The notes under the pieces are model-generated. The model was not told the origin of the DNA. It searched no databases and saw only the letters and a program-made list of their open reading frames with translations. From SIG307 sp045596385 (GTDB lineage: Bacteria; Bacillota; Clostridia; Lachnospirales; Lachnospiraceae): a stretch of DNA of 59,025 nucleotides. The stretch's first letter is position 1. Each line of letters opens with the position of its first letter. Positions 35,009 to 43,497 of the stretch are shown in pieces. A program made the translations under genes and the position numbers. The stretch lies in the NCBI GenBank assembly GCA_045596385.1, contig JAZOCC010000033.1, positions 1-59,025 of the forward strand, given 5' to 3'.

Positions 35009-35564
35009 TCAGAACACCTTCCTTTTTTAGTTTGTCTCGAAGTTTTGTACGGGTGCGGAATAACATGGATTTTACTTTTGTTTCCCGGAACCCGAATTGA
35101 CGGGAGATGGAGCCGATGCTGTCAAAGTACCAGTAACGGCAAATGAAAATGTGCCGTTCTATGGCCGGAAGAGTGGAAAGAAAAGTGTTGATGTGAAGAA
35201 CAATCTCTTTTGCCTCCAGTTCGGCGTCGATATCGTGTTTCGCGGGAATACAGTCCGCGAGTTCCTCATATGTAAGGGCAATCTCACCTTTGCCTCGCTT
35301 TTGTGCCTGCTTGTCACGACGGCGTTTCAAGCTGACGTGCCGGGTGATTTTTCCCAGATACGAAGAGAGTACCTCCGGTTTATGGGGAGGAATGCTGTTC
35401 CATGCTCCTAAATAGGTGTCATTTACGCTTTCCTCAGCATCCTCTTTGTCATATAAGATATTGTAAGCCACAGAGTAGCAGTAATTTCCGTACTTTTTTG
35501 CGGTGGCGGAAATAGCAGTTTCATCTCTGTTCAGGTACAAATCTATAATTTCTTTGTCGTCCAT
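34998..35564 (-). CDS. ECF-type RNA polymerase sigma factor
   Basis: 188 residues with sigma regions 2 (YCYSVAYNILYDKEDAEESVNDTYLGAWNSI, including the DAEE helix that contacts polymerase) and 4 (LPAIERHIFICRYWYFDSIGSISRQFGFRETKVKSMLFRTR). It should direct transcription of a small regulon, probably including itself. The start at 35564 follows AGGGGAACC; an in-frame ATG at 35600 is rejected. Located upstream of its likely anti-sigma partner. Confidence 0.92.
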   Translation of the reverse strand: MDDKEIIDLYLNRDETAISATAKKYGNYCYSVAYNILYDKEDAEESVNDTYLGAWNSIPPHKPEVLSSYLGKITRHVSLKRRRDKQAQKRGKGEIALTYEELADCIPAKHDIDAELEAKEIVLHINTFLSTLPAIERHIFICRYWYFDSIGSISRQFGFRETKVKSMLFRTRTKLRDKLKKEGVLIEY

Positions 35565-35656
35565 GGTTCCCCTCCCTTGGTTTGATAAGAGCTCTCTCAT
35601 CTATATAACTACCGAAATTATTCTTATGGTTGCATGATTTTTACAAAAAGAGACAA

Positions 35657-35700
35657 ACGTAAAAAGTGCTGCCACGTATTTTGGCGGCAGCACCGTGAAT
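35657..35700. terminator. Hairpin with GTGCTGCC stem after mtnN
   Basis: GTGCTGCC (35666-35673) pairs with GGCAGCAC (35685-35692). On the minus strand TTTTTACG follows, giving an intrinsic terminator for mtnN. Confidence 0.8.
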
Positions 35701-35719
35701 AAAGCAAAAAGATGTAACG

Positions 35720-36421
35720 TTATGCCAGTCTTTTGGCGAACTCGCATACCAGATTTACCGTATGGGTAATGGCTTTTGCCTCAAAGGTCGGGTAATCTTC
35801 GCTGGCGGAATCGTCCGCCTTATCGGAAATGGCACGGATAATTAAGAACGGAATCTTGTTGTTGTGTGCGGCCTGGGCAATGGCAGCCCCTTCCATCTCG
35901 GTACACATGCCGTGGAACGTAGAGGTGAGCCAATCTTTCTTTGCTTTGTCCGCAATAAACTGGTCGCCGGTGACGATGCGTCCCTCATGGACGGTAATCT
36001 CCGGATTTACGTCCCGGCAAACCTCTCCCGCAAGAGTACGGAGTGCTTCGTCCGCTTCAAAAACAGAGGTGTCCATGCGCGGAATTACGCCTATCTCGTA
36101 GCCGAAAGCCACCGCGTCCATATCGTGCTGCAGAGCGTCTGTGGAAAGTACAATATCTCCGATATCGATGGCAGCATCCAAAGAGCCTGCGATGCCGGTA
36201 TTTACAATAGCGTCGGTGCCGAATAAATCGATTAACTGCTGGGTGCAGATGGCGGCATTTACTTTACCGATACCGGAGCGGACTACTACCACCGGCAGGC
36301 CCTGTAAAATTCCTTCGTAAAAGGTCAGGGAAGCACGCTCGGTAACCTGAACCTCTGTCATAGCTTCTTTGATACGTGCAACTTCTTCTTCCATTGCACC
36401 GATAATTCCCAGTTTGTTCAT
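35720..36421 (-). CDS. mtnN: 5'-methylthioadenosine/S-adenosylhomocysteine nucleosidase
   Basis: 233 residues. It removes adenine from methylthioadenosine and S-adenosylhomocysteine in methyl-cycle salvage. Visible family motifs are the LGIIGAMEEEV start (catalytic Glu12 region), VNTGIAGSLD, EMEGAAIAQAA (Glu of the ribose site) and IRAISDKADD with the catalytic Asp. Normal length. AAGGAGACT precedes the ATG. A monocistronic minus-strand gene. Confidence 0.97.
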   Translation of the reverse strand: MNKLGIIGAMEEEVARIKEAMTEVQVTERASLTFYEGILQGLPVVVVRSGIGKVNAAICTQQLIDLFGTDAIVNTGIAGSLDAAIDIGDIVLSTDALQHDMDAVAFGYEIGVIPRMDTSVFEADEALRTLAGEVCRDVNPEITVHEGRIVTGDQFIADKAKKDWLTSTFHGMCTEMEGAAIAQAAHNNKIPFLIIRAISDKADDSASEDYPTFEAKAITHTVNLVCEFAKRLA

Positions 36422-36557
36422 ACAGTCTCCTTGCGGATTCGGTCATATTTTGTCCGGGTGGATGAAAAATCCTACAAAACGGACAATCCGAAAACCGACA
36501 TTTTTTTCAGTGTAGCACAAAATAAAGAAAAGCACAATGAACTTTCTGTGATTTTGC

Positions 36558-36586
36558 TTGATTTTCCCGATGGGTTTTCGTATAAT
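36558..36586 (+). promoter_or_regulatory. Promoter of the TSCPD-murG unit
   Basis: TTGATT (36558-36563), 17-base spacer, TATAAT (36581-36586). Confidence 0.75.
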
Positions 36587-36678
36587 AGGGGCAGATTTGG
36601 TAGGATTGACAGTTGCCCCGGCGTGTTACAAAACAGTAGGAAGCAATGCACACGGAGCGGAAAAGGAGCATATACTAT

Positions 36679-36918
36679 ATGAGATACAAGACAACGGGAA
36701 CCTGTTCTTCTGCTATTGATTTTGAAGTGGAAGACGGAATTGTAAAAGAAGTGAAGTTTATCGGTGGCTGTAACGGTAATACCCAGGGCGTTGCGGCATT
36801 GGTAAAGGGCATGCCGGTGGATGAGGTGATTTCCAGACTGGAAGGAATCAAGTGCGGTTTTAAGCCGACGTCTTGTCCGGATCAGCTTGCCAAGGCATTA
36901 AAGGAATGGAGGGCATAG
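36679..36918 (+). CDS. TSCPD domain small protein (TIGR03905-like)
   Basis: 79 residues. It ends with the diagnostic TSCPDQLAKAL motif and has Cys residues in TGTCSSAIDF and GGCNGNTQG. The same domain occurs at the C-terminus of some vitamin B12-dependent ribonucleotide reductases; the free-standing form has no proven role. AAAAGGAG is 10 bases upstream of the ATG at 36679. murG follows after six bases. Confidence 0.9.
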   Translation: MRYKTTGTCSSAIDFEVEDGIVKEVKFIGGCNGNTQGVAALVKGMPVDEVISRLEGIKCGFKPTSCPDQLAKALKEWRA

Positions 36919-36924
36919 CGCCTT

Positions 36925-37989
36925 ATGAAACATATTGTATTTACCGGTGGCGGTACCGCCGGACACGTAACTCCGAATATTGCACTGTTTCCGGCGGTAA
37001 AGGAAGCAGGCTATGAGATTTCTTACATCGGTTCTTACGAGGGCATCGAAAAGGAACTGATTACCGGACAGGGAGTGACCTATTACGGGATTGCTTCCGG
37101 TAAGTTCCGCCGCTATTTTTCCTGGAAGAATTTTACCGACCCGTTCAATGTGGTAAAGGGCTATTTTCAAGCGAAGAAGCTGTTAAAGAAGCTGAATCCG
37201 AATATCGTATTTTCCAAGGGCGGATTTGTATCTGTGCCGGTAGTAATGGCGGCAAAAAAATGTAAGATTCCGTGTATTATCCATGAGTCCGACATTACGC
37301 CGGGTCTGGCAAATAAGCTTGCCATCCCGTCCGCTACGAAGGTGTGTTCCAATTTCCCGGAGACCTTAAATTATCTCCCGAAAGAGAAAGCGGTGCTGAC
37401 CGGTTCTCCGATTCGTAAGGAATTGTTTACCGGTAATAAGATTAAGGGTCTTGATTTTTGCGGATTTACGGCTAATAAGCCTGTGCTTCTTGTCATTGGC
37501 GGAAGTACCGGAGCAGCTTCGGTGAACAATGCCATTCGTGATTTGTTGCCGACGCTTTTGCAGCAGTTCCAGATTATTCACCTCTGCGGAAAGGGAAAAA
37601 CCGATGAAGCCTTTAACGGTCGTGAAGGTTACGTACAGTTTGAGTATATTAACAAGGAGTTAAAGGATTTGTTTGCGGCAGCGGATATTATTGTGTCCCG
37701 CGCAGGTGCAAACGCCATCTGTGAGCTTCTGGCATTAAAGAAGCCGAATATCCTCATTCCGCTGTCTGCGGCAGCCAGTCGCGGCGACCAGATTTTAAAT
37801 GCGGAATCCTTTGAGCGTCAGGGCTTTTCTTATGTGTTAAAAGAAGAGGATGTGACCAACGAAACCTTGCTGGCGGCGGTGAATGAGGTATATGCAAACC
37901 GTGACAAGTACGTGGCGGCTATGAGTGAGAGTAAGCTAAACAGCGCAATCGAGACCATTACGGAGATGATAAAGACGCTGTCGAAATAG
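36925..37989 (+). CDS. murG: Lipid II synthase MurG
   Basis: 354 residues. It transfers GlcNAc from UDP-GlcNAc to lipid I on the inner face of the membrane. The glycine loops GGGTAGHV and SKGGFVSVP, the IHESD motif, and the C-terminal UDP-GlcNAc site SRAGANAICELLAL are present. Normal length. It lies outside any division/cell-wall cluster, paired only with the TSCPD gene. A strong terminator follows. Confidence 0.96.
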   Translation: MKHIVFTGGGTAGHVTPNIALFPAVKEAGYEISYIGSYEGIEKELITGQGVTYYGIASGKFRRYFSWKNFTDPFNVVKGYFQAKKLLKKLNPNIVFSKGGFVSVPVVMAAKKCKIPCIIHESDITPGLANKLAIPSATKVCSNFPETLNYLPKEKAVLTGSPIRKELFTGNKIKGLDFCGFTANKPVLLVIGGSTGAASVNNAIRDLLPTLLQQFQIIHLCGKGKTDEAFNGREGYVQFEYINKELKDLFAAADIIVSRAGANAICELLALKKPNILIPLSAAASRGDQILNAESFERQGFSYVLKEEDVTNETLLAAVNEVYANRDKYVAAMSESKLNSAIETITEMIKTLSK

Positions 37990-37995
37990 ACACAG

Positions 37996-38036
37996 GGAAG
38001 GGGCTGTCGCATAGATTGAATGCGACAGCCCCTTGT
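37996..38036 (+). terminator. Terminator of murG
   Basis: AAGGGGCTGTCGCAT (37998-38013) pairs with ATGCGACAGCCCCTT (38019-38034). A very stable stem with only a short T tract; its core resembles other terminators here. Confidence 0.8.
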
Positions 38037-38113
38037 CCTGCACAATGGCGAGAGCGTGCTTTATCAGATGATGATATATGACACATAGTGAAATTTTAGA
38101 AAGGAGTTCCGCC

Positions 38114-39952
38114 ATGAAGTTTCTTTTGGTAGCGATTAATTCAAAATATATTCACTCTAACCCGGCGGTGTACAGTCTGCGGGCTTATGCGGGACCGGAG
38201 CTTGGGAAAGCTACGGAGATTGCGGAGTATACCATCAATCATGCCTTTACGGAGGTGCTTGCGGATATTTTTAAGCGGAAGCCGGACGTACTTGGATTTT
38301 CCTGCTATATTTGGAATATTGGGATGGTTCGGGAGCTGATTGCGGAGCTGCATAAGCTGATGCCTGATGTGCCGGTTTGGCTGGGCGGTCCGGAGGTGTC
38401 CTATGATGCACGGAAGGTCCTTTGTGAGCATCCGGAGGTCTCCGGTGTCATGGTGGGAGAAGGAGAAGAGACGTTTCGGGAGTTGCTTGCGTACTATGTG
38501 GAGAAGGAGAAATCTTCGGTACAGGCAGTGGATAATCATGGAGAAAAAACGCATGAGCAGTGGAGAAGCCGGAATGAGAAAGTGGATAGTCCGGCAGGCG
38601 GAACCGTTGGAACCGATGCAGAAGGTCTTCGGGGAATAAGGGGCTTGTGTCTTCAATCGGGTTACACAACGCCCCGGGAATTGACGGATATCAGTACCTT
38701 GCCTTTTTTATACGAGGACTTGACGGCCTTTGAAAATAGAATCATTTACTACGAATCAAGCAGAGGATGTCCGTTCCGGTGCAGTTATTGCCTCAGTTCC
38801 ATTGATAAAAAGGTGCGTATGCGGGATATAGAAACGGTAAAGAAAGAGTTGCAGTTTTTTCTGGACCATCAGGTAAAGCAGGTGAAGTTTGTGGACCGGA
38901 CCTTTAACTGTAACCATGCCCATGCTACGGAGATTTGGAAGTATATTTTAGAGCATGACAACGGTGTGACGAATTTTCACTTTGAGATTTCTGCGGATTT
39001 GTTGAATGAGGAAGAGCTTACGCTGCTTTCCCGGATGCGGCCGGGGCTGGTACAGCTGGAAATCGGGGTGCAGTCTGTAAATCCGGAGACCTTAGAGGCA
39101 ATTCACCGAAAGATGGATGTGGATAAGCTGGAACGCATTGTGGCTCGGATTAACAGCGGAAAGAACGTACATCAGCATTTGGATTTGATTGCAGGACTTC
39201 CTTACGAAAATTATGAAAGCTTCGGACAATCCTTTGACCGGGTGTATTCCATGAGACCGGAACAGTTACAACTGGGATTTTTAAAGGTGTTGAAGGGTTC
39301 CGAGATGCATACTCGGGCGGAGGAATTCGGTATTTGTTATACGGACAGGCCGCCGTACGAGGTATTGTATACCAAGTGGCTATCTTTTACGGATGTGCTT
39401 CGGTTAAAGCGCATCGAAGAGATGGTGGAGCTTTATTACAACAGCAATCAGTTTGTACATACATTGCAATTTCTGGAGAAGGCGTTTCTGTCCCCGTTCC
39501 GGATGTATGAAGCGTTGGCGGTGTTTTACGAAGAAAAGGGTTACTTTGTAACCAGTCCTGCGCGAAGCTACCGGTATCAGGTGTTGCTTAATTTTGCCTG
39601 CGAAACGGACCGGTCGCATGAGGCGGTATACCGGGAGCTTTTGACCTATGATTTGTATTTGCGGGAAAATGTAAAGAGCCGGCCGGACTTTGCAAAGGAC
39701 CTTACATCTTACAAGGAGGAAATGCGGGAGTTTTATCGTAGGGAGGAAGAGGAGCGTGCGTATTTGCCGGAGTATGAGATGTATGATTCCAAGCAACTGG
39801 CGCGGATGACCCATTTGGAGCCGTTTTCCTATCCGGTGTGGGAGATGCGGTTACGGAGAGAGGTAAAGACGGCGGAGAAGCCGGTGTATGTATTGTTTGA
39901 TTATGAAAAGAGAAATCCGTTGACGGGAGATGCACGGGTGGAAGTTATATAG
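38114..39952 (+). CDS. B12-binding-domain radical SAM protein (DUF4080-type)
   Basis: 612 residues. The N-terminal ~130 residues form a cobalamin-binding-like Rossmann domain (AINSKYIHSNPAVYSLRAYAG, WLGGPEVSYD, GEGEETF). The radical SAM domain has the iron-sulfur motif RGCPFRCSYC (Cys219, Cys223, Cys226). The C-terminal ~170 residues match the extension found in DUF4080 proteins. The substrate is unknown. A low-similarity, hydrophilic insert (about 135-175) separates the two domains. AAAGGAG lies upstream of the start at 38114; an in-frame ATG at 38078 is rejected. Confidence 0.93.
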   Translation: MKFLLVAINSKYIHSNPAVYSLRAYAGPELGKATEIAEYTINHAFTEVLADIFKRKPDVLGFSCYIWNIGMVRELIAELHKLMPDVPVWLGGPEVSYDARKVLCEHPEVSGVMVGEGEETFRELLAYYVEKEKSSVQAVDNHGEKTHEQWRSRNEKVDSPAGGTVGTDAEGLRGIRGLCLQSGYTTPRELTDISTLPFLYEDLTAFENRIIYYESSRGCPFRCSYCLSSIDKKVRMRDIETVKKELQFFLDHQVKQVKFVDRTFNCNHAHATEIWKYILEHDNGVTNFHFEISADLLNEEELTLLSRMRPGLVQLEIGVQSVNPETLEAIHRKMDVDKLERIVARINSGKNVHQHLDLIAGLPYENYESFGQSFDRVYSMRPEQLQLGFLKVLKGSEMHTRAEEFGICYTDRPPYEVLYTKWLSFTDVLRLKRIEEMVELYYNSNQFVHTLQFLEKAFLSPFRMYEALAVFYEEKGYFVTSPARSYRYQVLLNFACETDRSHEAVYRELLTYDLYLRENVKSRPDFAKDLTSYKEEMREFYRREEEERAYLPEYEMYDSKQLARMTHLEPFSYPVWEMRLRREVKTAEKPVYVLFDYEKRNPLTGDARVEVI

Positions 39953-40004
39953 AGGCAATGTTGAAAGACTGGGAGCGGCGTTTGGAAGTTTCCAAATTAC
40001 ACCC

Positions 40005-40034
40005 TTGACATCACGGCAAAAAGTAAGTATACTG
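40005..40034 (+). promoter_or_regulatory. Promoter of the SRP RNA
   Basis: TTGACA (40005-40010), 18-base spacer, TATACT (40029-40034). The RNA should begin about seven bases downstream. Confidence 0.85.
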
Positions 40035-40040
40035 AGAATA

Positions 40041-40306
40041 CCGTGCAGCCGGGGAGTTAGCGGTGCCCTGTACCTGCAATCCGCTACAGCAGGGGTGATG
40101 CTTTGCCTCGGGCGCTTTGTTGCAATGCCGGCTTTGATAAGTGATGTTGACGTTTTGGTCTTGCGCAACGGAAATTCGTGAACCGTGTCAGGTCAGGAAT
40201 GGAGCAGCACTAAGCGAAACCTTCCGTGTGCCGTAAGGTTGCCGGAGCCGAGTTAACTGTCAGAGTAACGATTGTGACGAGCGTTCAAAGCGAGGCGCAC
40301 GGTCTT
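40041..40306 (+). ncRNA. ffs: Signal recognition particle RNA (large, Bacillus type)
   Basis: About 265 nt. The 5' end CCGTGC pairs with the 3' GCACGG. The Alu domain sequence (GGGGAGTTAGCGGTGCCCTGTACCTGCAATCCGCT) closely follows the Bacillus scRNA. The S domain shows GTCAGGTCAGGAATGGAGCAGCA with the GGAA tetraloop that binds Ffh; its closing pair is A-U instead of the usual C-G. Its partner protein genes are not in this window. A consensus promoter lies upstream and a terminator downstream, so it is its own unit. Confidence 0.96.
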
Positions 40307-40317
40307 TGAAGAATGTC

Positions 40318-40351
40318 AGGGGCTGTCCCACGAAGTGGGGCGGCCCTTTCT
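40318..40351 (+). terminator. Terminator of the SRP RNA
   Basis: GGGGCTGTCCCAC and GTGGGGCGGCCC pair across a four-base loop, then TTTCT. Confidence 0.85.
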
Positions 40352-40353
40352 AT

Positions 40354-40600
40354 GTTTCGCCTTGCGGAGCTCGGTTATGAAACGGTTGTCGAAACTAATA
40401 AATAGTTTGTTTTGCTGAGCGCAACGCTCCGTCGAACTTCCTCTAAGAACGACTAGGACGCTCGGGAGCGACCTCGCGCCCAGTCTTTTCTAAGAGGTGA
40501 TTTCGACTGCGCTAAAGACGCGCCCCTTCGGGAAATGCAAAACATACTATTTATTAGTCTTGACAACCTGTATGTACATTCCGAATCGCAAGGCGTGATT
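40354..40600. repeat. Long imperfect intergenic palindrome (element B)
   Basis: Two inverted arms (about 40357-40475 and 40480-40597) with strong matches: CGCCTTGCG at both ends, ACTAATAAATAGT-TGTTTTGC in the middle, and GTCGAA plus CCTCTTAGAA nearer the tip, which is GC-rich. Like element A at 5.3 kb, it would fold into one long hairpin on either strand and has no convincing gene. The two elements share architecture but not obvious sequence. Confidence 0.7.
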
Positions 40601-40604
40601 CTCA

Positions 40605-40640
40605 AAATGGGTGTGCCACACTATCGTGAAACACCCATTG
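40605..40640 (+). terminator. Hairpin after element B
   Basis: ATGGGTGT (40607-40614) pairs with ACACCCAT (40631-40638), then TGTTTATAT. It may be a weak terminator. Confidence 0.45.
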
Positions 40641-40649
40641 TTTATATAT

Positions 40650-40687
40650 AATAAAAAAGCGGAAGGCCTATTACGGTCTTCCGCTAA
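40650..40687 (-). terminator. Terminator of the four-TM protein gene
   Basis: On the minus strand AGCGGAAGACC (40685-40675) pairs with GGCCTTCCGCT (40668-40658), then TTTTTTAT. Confidence 0.9.
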
Positions 40688-40707
40688 AATAGTATCTTTT
40701 ACAAATT

Positions 40708-41475
40708 TTATTCTTCCGTAGTCTCTTCTTCGATCTCGTCTACGTTCTGGTCGGTGACTACGCCGTTTACGTCGTTTCTCTTAGCACAGTATGCACAGAG
40801 ACGGGTACGTCCTTCTGCGATTGCCTGCTCTACGGTACCTTCCGTCAGGGTCTCGGTCTGGTTGAGGGAGTGACAATCGTCGTCGATGTGGTATACCTTA
40901 CCGAACGGGCTCCATACAACATTTCCTTCGATGGATTCCATGGCAGCCTGCTGCTGCTCCTCGGATACCGGGTTCCAGTCAACGCTTGTCAAACCGCCGA
41001 TTAAAAGAGCGATAACAGCTACTACGGTAGCAATTGCTTTGGTCTTCTTATCGGTATTCTTGTTAGTCAGTGCCAAAATAACAAACGGGATAAATGCAAA
41101 GGCACATACGATAACACCCATGTTGTTCCAAAGCCAGAACAACGTTTTGTTCTTTTCGCTGGCCGGCTTGATGTGATTGGCCTTTTTCCAAAGCTGGGAA
41201 CCGATGATAACACAGATAAGGTCAAGAACCAGTGCAATAATGATCTGGTATAAGGTTGGCATGAAGGTGAGGTTAATCTTACCGAATAACATAAGTACTG
41301 CCGCAACTTCGAAGCCGATTGCCAGTAACCACAGGATCACTGCGCCTACGCGAAGTCCGGTTGCGTTACCGACCGGAGCTGCCTGCTTCTTCACCGTTGC
41401 TTTCTTGCGGGCACCGGTAACTTCCTTGCCGGTAGATGCGGAAACGACTTTCTTTTTTTTCTTTGTCTCTGCCAT
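40708..41475 (-). CDS. Four-TM membrane protein with C-terminal CHSL..CxxC motif
   Basis: 255 residues. The Lys-rich N-terminal ~40 residues are cytoplasmic. Four hydrophobic segments follow (about 53-72, 82-102, 120-142 and 153-168). The extracellular or periplasmic-side tail contains VYHIDDDCHSLNQ and LCAYCAKR, a His/Cys pattern seen in small Ada-like/SH3-linked metal-binding modules and likely to bind zinc or be redox active. Function is unknown. AAAGGAG precedes the start at 41475. An in-frame ATG at 41523 is rejected. It is alone between promoter and terminator. Confidence 0.8.
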   Translation of the reverse strand: MAETKKKKKVVSASTGKEVTGARKKATVKKQAAPVGNATGLRVGAVILWLLAIGFEVAAVLMLFGKINLTFMPTLYQIIIALVLDLICVIIGSQLWKKANHIKPASEKNKTLFWLWNNMGVIVCAFAFIPFVILALTNKNTDKKTKAIATVVAVIALLIGGLTSVDWNPVSEEQQQAAMESIEGNVVWSPFGKVYHIDDDCHSLNQTETLTEGTVEQAIAEGRTRLCAYCAKRNDVNGVVTDQNVDEIEEETTEE

Positions 41476-41663
41476 AATATAACACTCCTTTGTAATATTT
41501 TGTTCCCGGACGCTATTATACACTTCATTAAAAAATATATCGGCAAAAAGAGAGCAAGACTTTAGAACTATTTTGTCGATTTTCTTGACTTATTTTTGAT
41601 TCTGCTTCATAATGAAATTATAGGAACAAAAGATTCCCTGCGGGGAGATTACGGAGGTTTGTT

Positions 41664-42281
41664 ATGGATTTAAAGAAGCTTACAAGTACATTATTAAGTT
41701 CGGACAGTATTAAGGGATTGAGCAGTGTTACGGGTGCATCCAAGGGTGAGGTCAGCAGTGTATTGACCGAGGCGCTTCCGGCGCTCCTGAACGGTGCAAA
41801 CGGACAGGCAAAAGATTCCGGTACCGCAAAGGGTTTTGCTGCTGCACTGGCACAGCATGCAAAGGATGATACCGGCAATCTGGCAGGCTTCCTCGGAAAT
41901 GTGGATTTGGGTGACGGTGCAAAGATTATCGGCCATTTGCTCGGCTCCGATAAGGACAGCGTGACCAAGTCTGTCGCAAAAAAGACCGGCGTATCTGCAT
42001 CTAAGGCGGGAAATATTTTGTCTGCAATCGCTCCGCTTCTCATGAGCCTTTTGGGACAGCAGGCAGACGAGGATGAAGAGAAGGAGTCCGGTGTAGGCGC
42101 ATTACTTGGCAACCTTTTGGACAACGTGGATGTAGGTTCGTTATTATCCGGTCTCACATCTACCAACACATCTTCAACTTCCGGCTCCTCTACCGGCAAG
42201 AAGAAAAAGAAGGCCGCTAAGAAGGATTCCGACAGTAATGCAGGCGGACTGATGGGCTTGCTTGGGAAGCTGTTGAAGTAG
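41664..42281 (+). CDS. DUF937 family protein
   Basis: 205 residues. Helical Gly/Ala/Leu-rich repeats (KGEVSSVLTEALPALLNGA, DGAKIIGHLLGSDKDSVTKSVAKKTGV, NILSAIAPLLMSLLG) match the DUF937 fold. A Ser/Thr and Lys-rich linker (165-190) is followed by a short GLMGLLGKLLK tail. Function of the family is unsettled. GGAGGTT precedes the start. Confidence 0.9.
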   Translation: MDLKKLTSTLLSSDSIKGLSSVTGASKGEVSSVLTEALPALLNGANGQAKDSGTAKGFAAALAQHAKDDTGNLAGFLGNVDLGDGAKIIGHLLGSDKDSVTKSVAKKTGVSASKAGNILSAIAPLLMSLLGQQADEDEEKESGVGALLGNLLDNVDVGSLLSGLTSTNTSSTSGSSTGKKKKKAAKKDSDSNAGGLMGLLGKLLK

Positions 42282-42306
42282 AAAAGAAAGACTTTTCGGA
42301 GTTGAA

Positions 42307-42687
42307 ATGAAAAAGAGAAAACTATGTTATGTAATGATTCCTGTTTTACTACTACTGATTGTGGCGGCAGTAATCTTCGGAGTATGGCAAATGTCAAACC
42401 CCACAACGTTACATGTTGCCCAGTTTGCAAGCGGTTCCAGCGGAAAGTTCTGGACTTATGAATTGAGTACGGACACTGTGATTAAAGAGATTGCATACGA
42501 GGAGAATATCTTCGGTTCCGAGCAGGAATGGACCTTTGAGCAGATTGGCGTTGGTGAGGTTACAATACGATGGAATGCGCATGAGGGTTTGAGGTATAAT
42601 GAAAGCGGATCCTACAGTATTACCTACTACTTCGATGAAGATGGGCACTATACAATAACCAAAGATACGAGAGAGTCTCAGAAGTAG
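42307..42687 (+). CDS. Membrane-anchored protein, possibly chagasin-like (I42)
   Basis: 126 residues. One N-terminal membrane span (about 8-28), then an extracellular beta domain. The order of SGSSGKFWTYELS, a central EWTFEQIGVGEVTIRW and the closing YSITYYFDEDGHYTI is like the I42 (chagasin) protease-inhibitor fold, but the characteristic NPTTG loop is not intact, so this is tentative. It follows the DUF937 gene by 25 bases and may be cotranscribed. Confidence 0.7.
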   Translation: MKKRKLCYVMIPVLLLLIVAAVIFGVWQMSNPTTLHVAQFASGSSGKFWTYELSTDTVIKEIAYEENIFGSEQEWTFEQIGVGEVTIRWNAHEGLRYNESGSYSITYYFDEDGHYTITKDTRESQK

Positions 42688-42716
42688 GTTAGTGGTGAAT
42701 AAAAAACTATAAGAAA

Positions 42717-42754
42717 CTCCGGCGAAGAAAACTGTACGCCGGAGTTTTTCTAAT
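42717..42754 (+). terminator. Terminator after the chagasin-like gene
   Basis: ACTCCGGCG (42717-42725) pairs with CGCCGGAGT (42738-42746), then TTTTTCT. Confidence 0.9.
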
Positions 42755-43019
42755 CCTCCTCAATCACATGAATCTCCAAATAGTCAAACTCAATTCTGTC
42801 CACAAAATTGTCCTGATAGAACCGGGTGCGGTCATGCTTTTTAAAATCCGCAACCGTGGAATCGAGCCAAATGGGCTTGGACAAATCGAATTCATAGCAG
42901 ACCGTGTCAATGGCGGCAAAGATTTTCTTCGTGCGGTTTAAATCCGGAGTATCGTTTTCTACTACTATATCTTTTATTAAATGATTATCTTTCCAAAGCT
43001 TTGCCCATAAACGAAACAT
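42750..43019 (-). CDS. Small conserved-looking hypothetical protein
   Basis: 89 residues, acidic, no signal peptide or membrane span. A start like FRLWAKLWKDNHLIKDI and a middle AAIDTVCYEFDLSKPIWL suggest a compact alpha/beta fold of the kind found as small hypothetical proteins in Clostridia. GGGAG precedes the start on the minus strand. Function is unknown. Confidence 0.75.
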   Translation of the reverse strand: MFRLWAKLWKDNHLIKDIVVENDTPDLNRTKKIFAAIDTVCYEFDLSKPIWLDSTVADFKKHDRTRFYQDNFVDRIEFDYLEIHVIEED

Positions 43020-43104
43020 AGTATTTTCTCCCTTGTTTTTGCGGATTATTATTGTACTTCAACAGTATACCATAAAGGAAAAAATATTTCAGCAAAAAAA
43101 TATA

Positions 43105-43134
43105 TTGACAAAATAGTTCATACTATGGTATAAA
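43105..43134 (+). promoter_or_regulatory. Promoter of the riboswitch-ABC exporter unit
   Basis: TTGACA (43105-43110), 18-base spacer, TATAAA (43129-43134). Confidence 0.7.
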
Positions 43135-43149
43135 ATGGTTACAACAAAA

Positions 43150-43284
43150 TAACCCGTGAGGGAGTAGTGGCGCAAGGTATTGCGTGGCAAGTCAACACAC
43201 TGGCCGCCCTTTGGTCTGGCTTGTCTTAATCAACGAGACTCATGTATTGCTCTGAAATGCGTACATGCTGTGTCGTTTTTTTAT
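43150..43284 (+). ncRNA. yybP-ykoY (manganese) riboswitch with terminator
   Basis: The hallmark segments are in order: AGGGAGTAGTGG, GTCAACACACTGGC, TCTGGCTTG and AACGAGACT. The 3' part pairs as a terminator: ACGAGACTCATGTA (43233-43246) against TACATGCTGTGTCGT (43262-43276), then seven Ts. In this class Mn2+ binding favours an antiterminated state, so genes downstream are induced by manganese. The next coding region is the ABC ATPase at 43498, about 215 bases further on. Confidence 0.85.
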
Positions 43285-43298
43285 TTCCCTTTGTTGAT

Positions 43299-43367
43299 TC
43301 GACCGGATGTTGCTTTAGAGCATATCCGGTCATTTGTTTTCGGAATATAATTCCGAAAAACAAATGA
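43299..43367 (+). other. Two hairpins between riboswitch and exporter
   Basis: GACCGGAT/ATCCGGTC (about 43300-43332) and a near-perfect 16-bp stem CATTTGTTTTCGGAAT/ATTCCGAAAAACAAATG (43332-43367). They are not followed by T-runs and lie on the way to the exporter. Confidence 0.6.
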
Positions 43368-43368
43368 C

Positions 43369-43452
43369 GCTCCGCGGGATGCGCACTCGCGCGAGAGGAG
43401 GATGTCATAGACGACCGCGCTCGGCGCGAGAGTCTGCGAGCAGACTCTATTT
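43369..43452 (+). repeat. GC-rich dispersed repeat, copy 1
   Basis: Contains GCTCCGCGGGATGCGCACTC, a GATGTC core, CGCGCTCGGCGCGAGAGT and the closing hairpin AGTCTGCGAGCAGACT. It ends about 45 bases upstream of the ABC ATPase start. Closely similar to copy 2 at 46.6 kb. Confidence 0.85.
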
Positions 43453-43497
43453 GAATATCCGGAGGTTAGTTGAAAACTACGAAAGGCGGAAGAGAGT

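Noticed and set aside
39930..40181. 83-residue frame overlapping the SRP RNA
   Set aside because: The region matches SRP RNA structure and promoter; the frame has no protein features.
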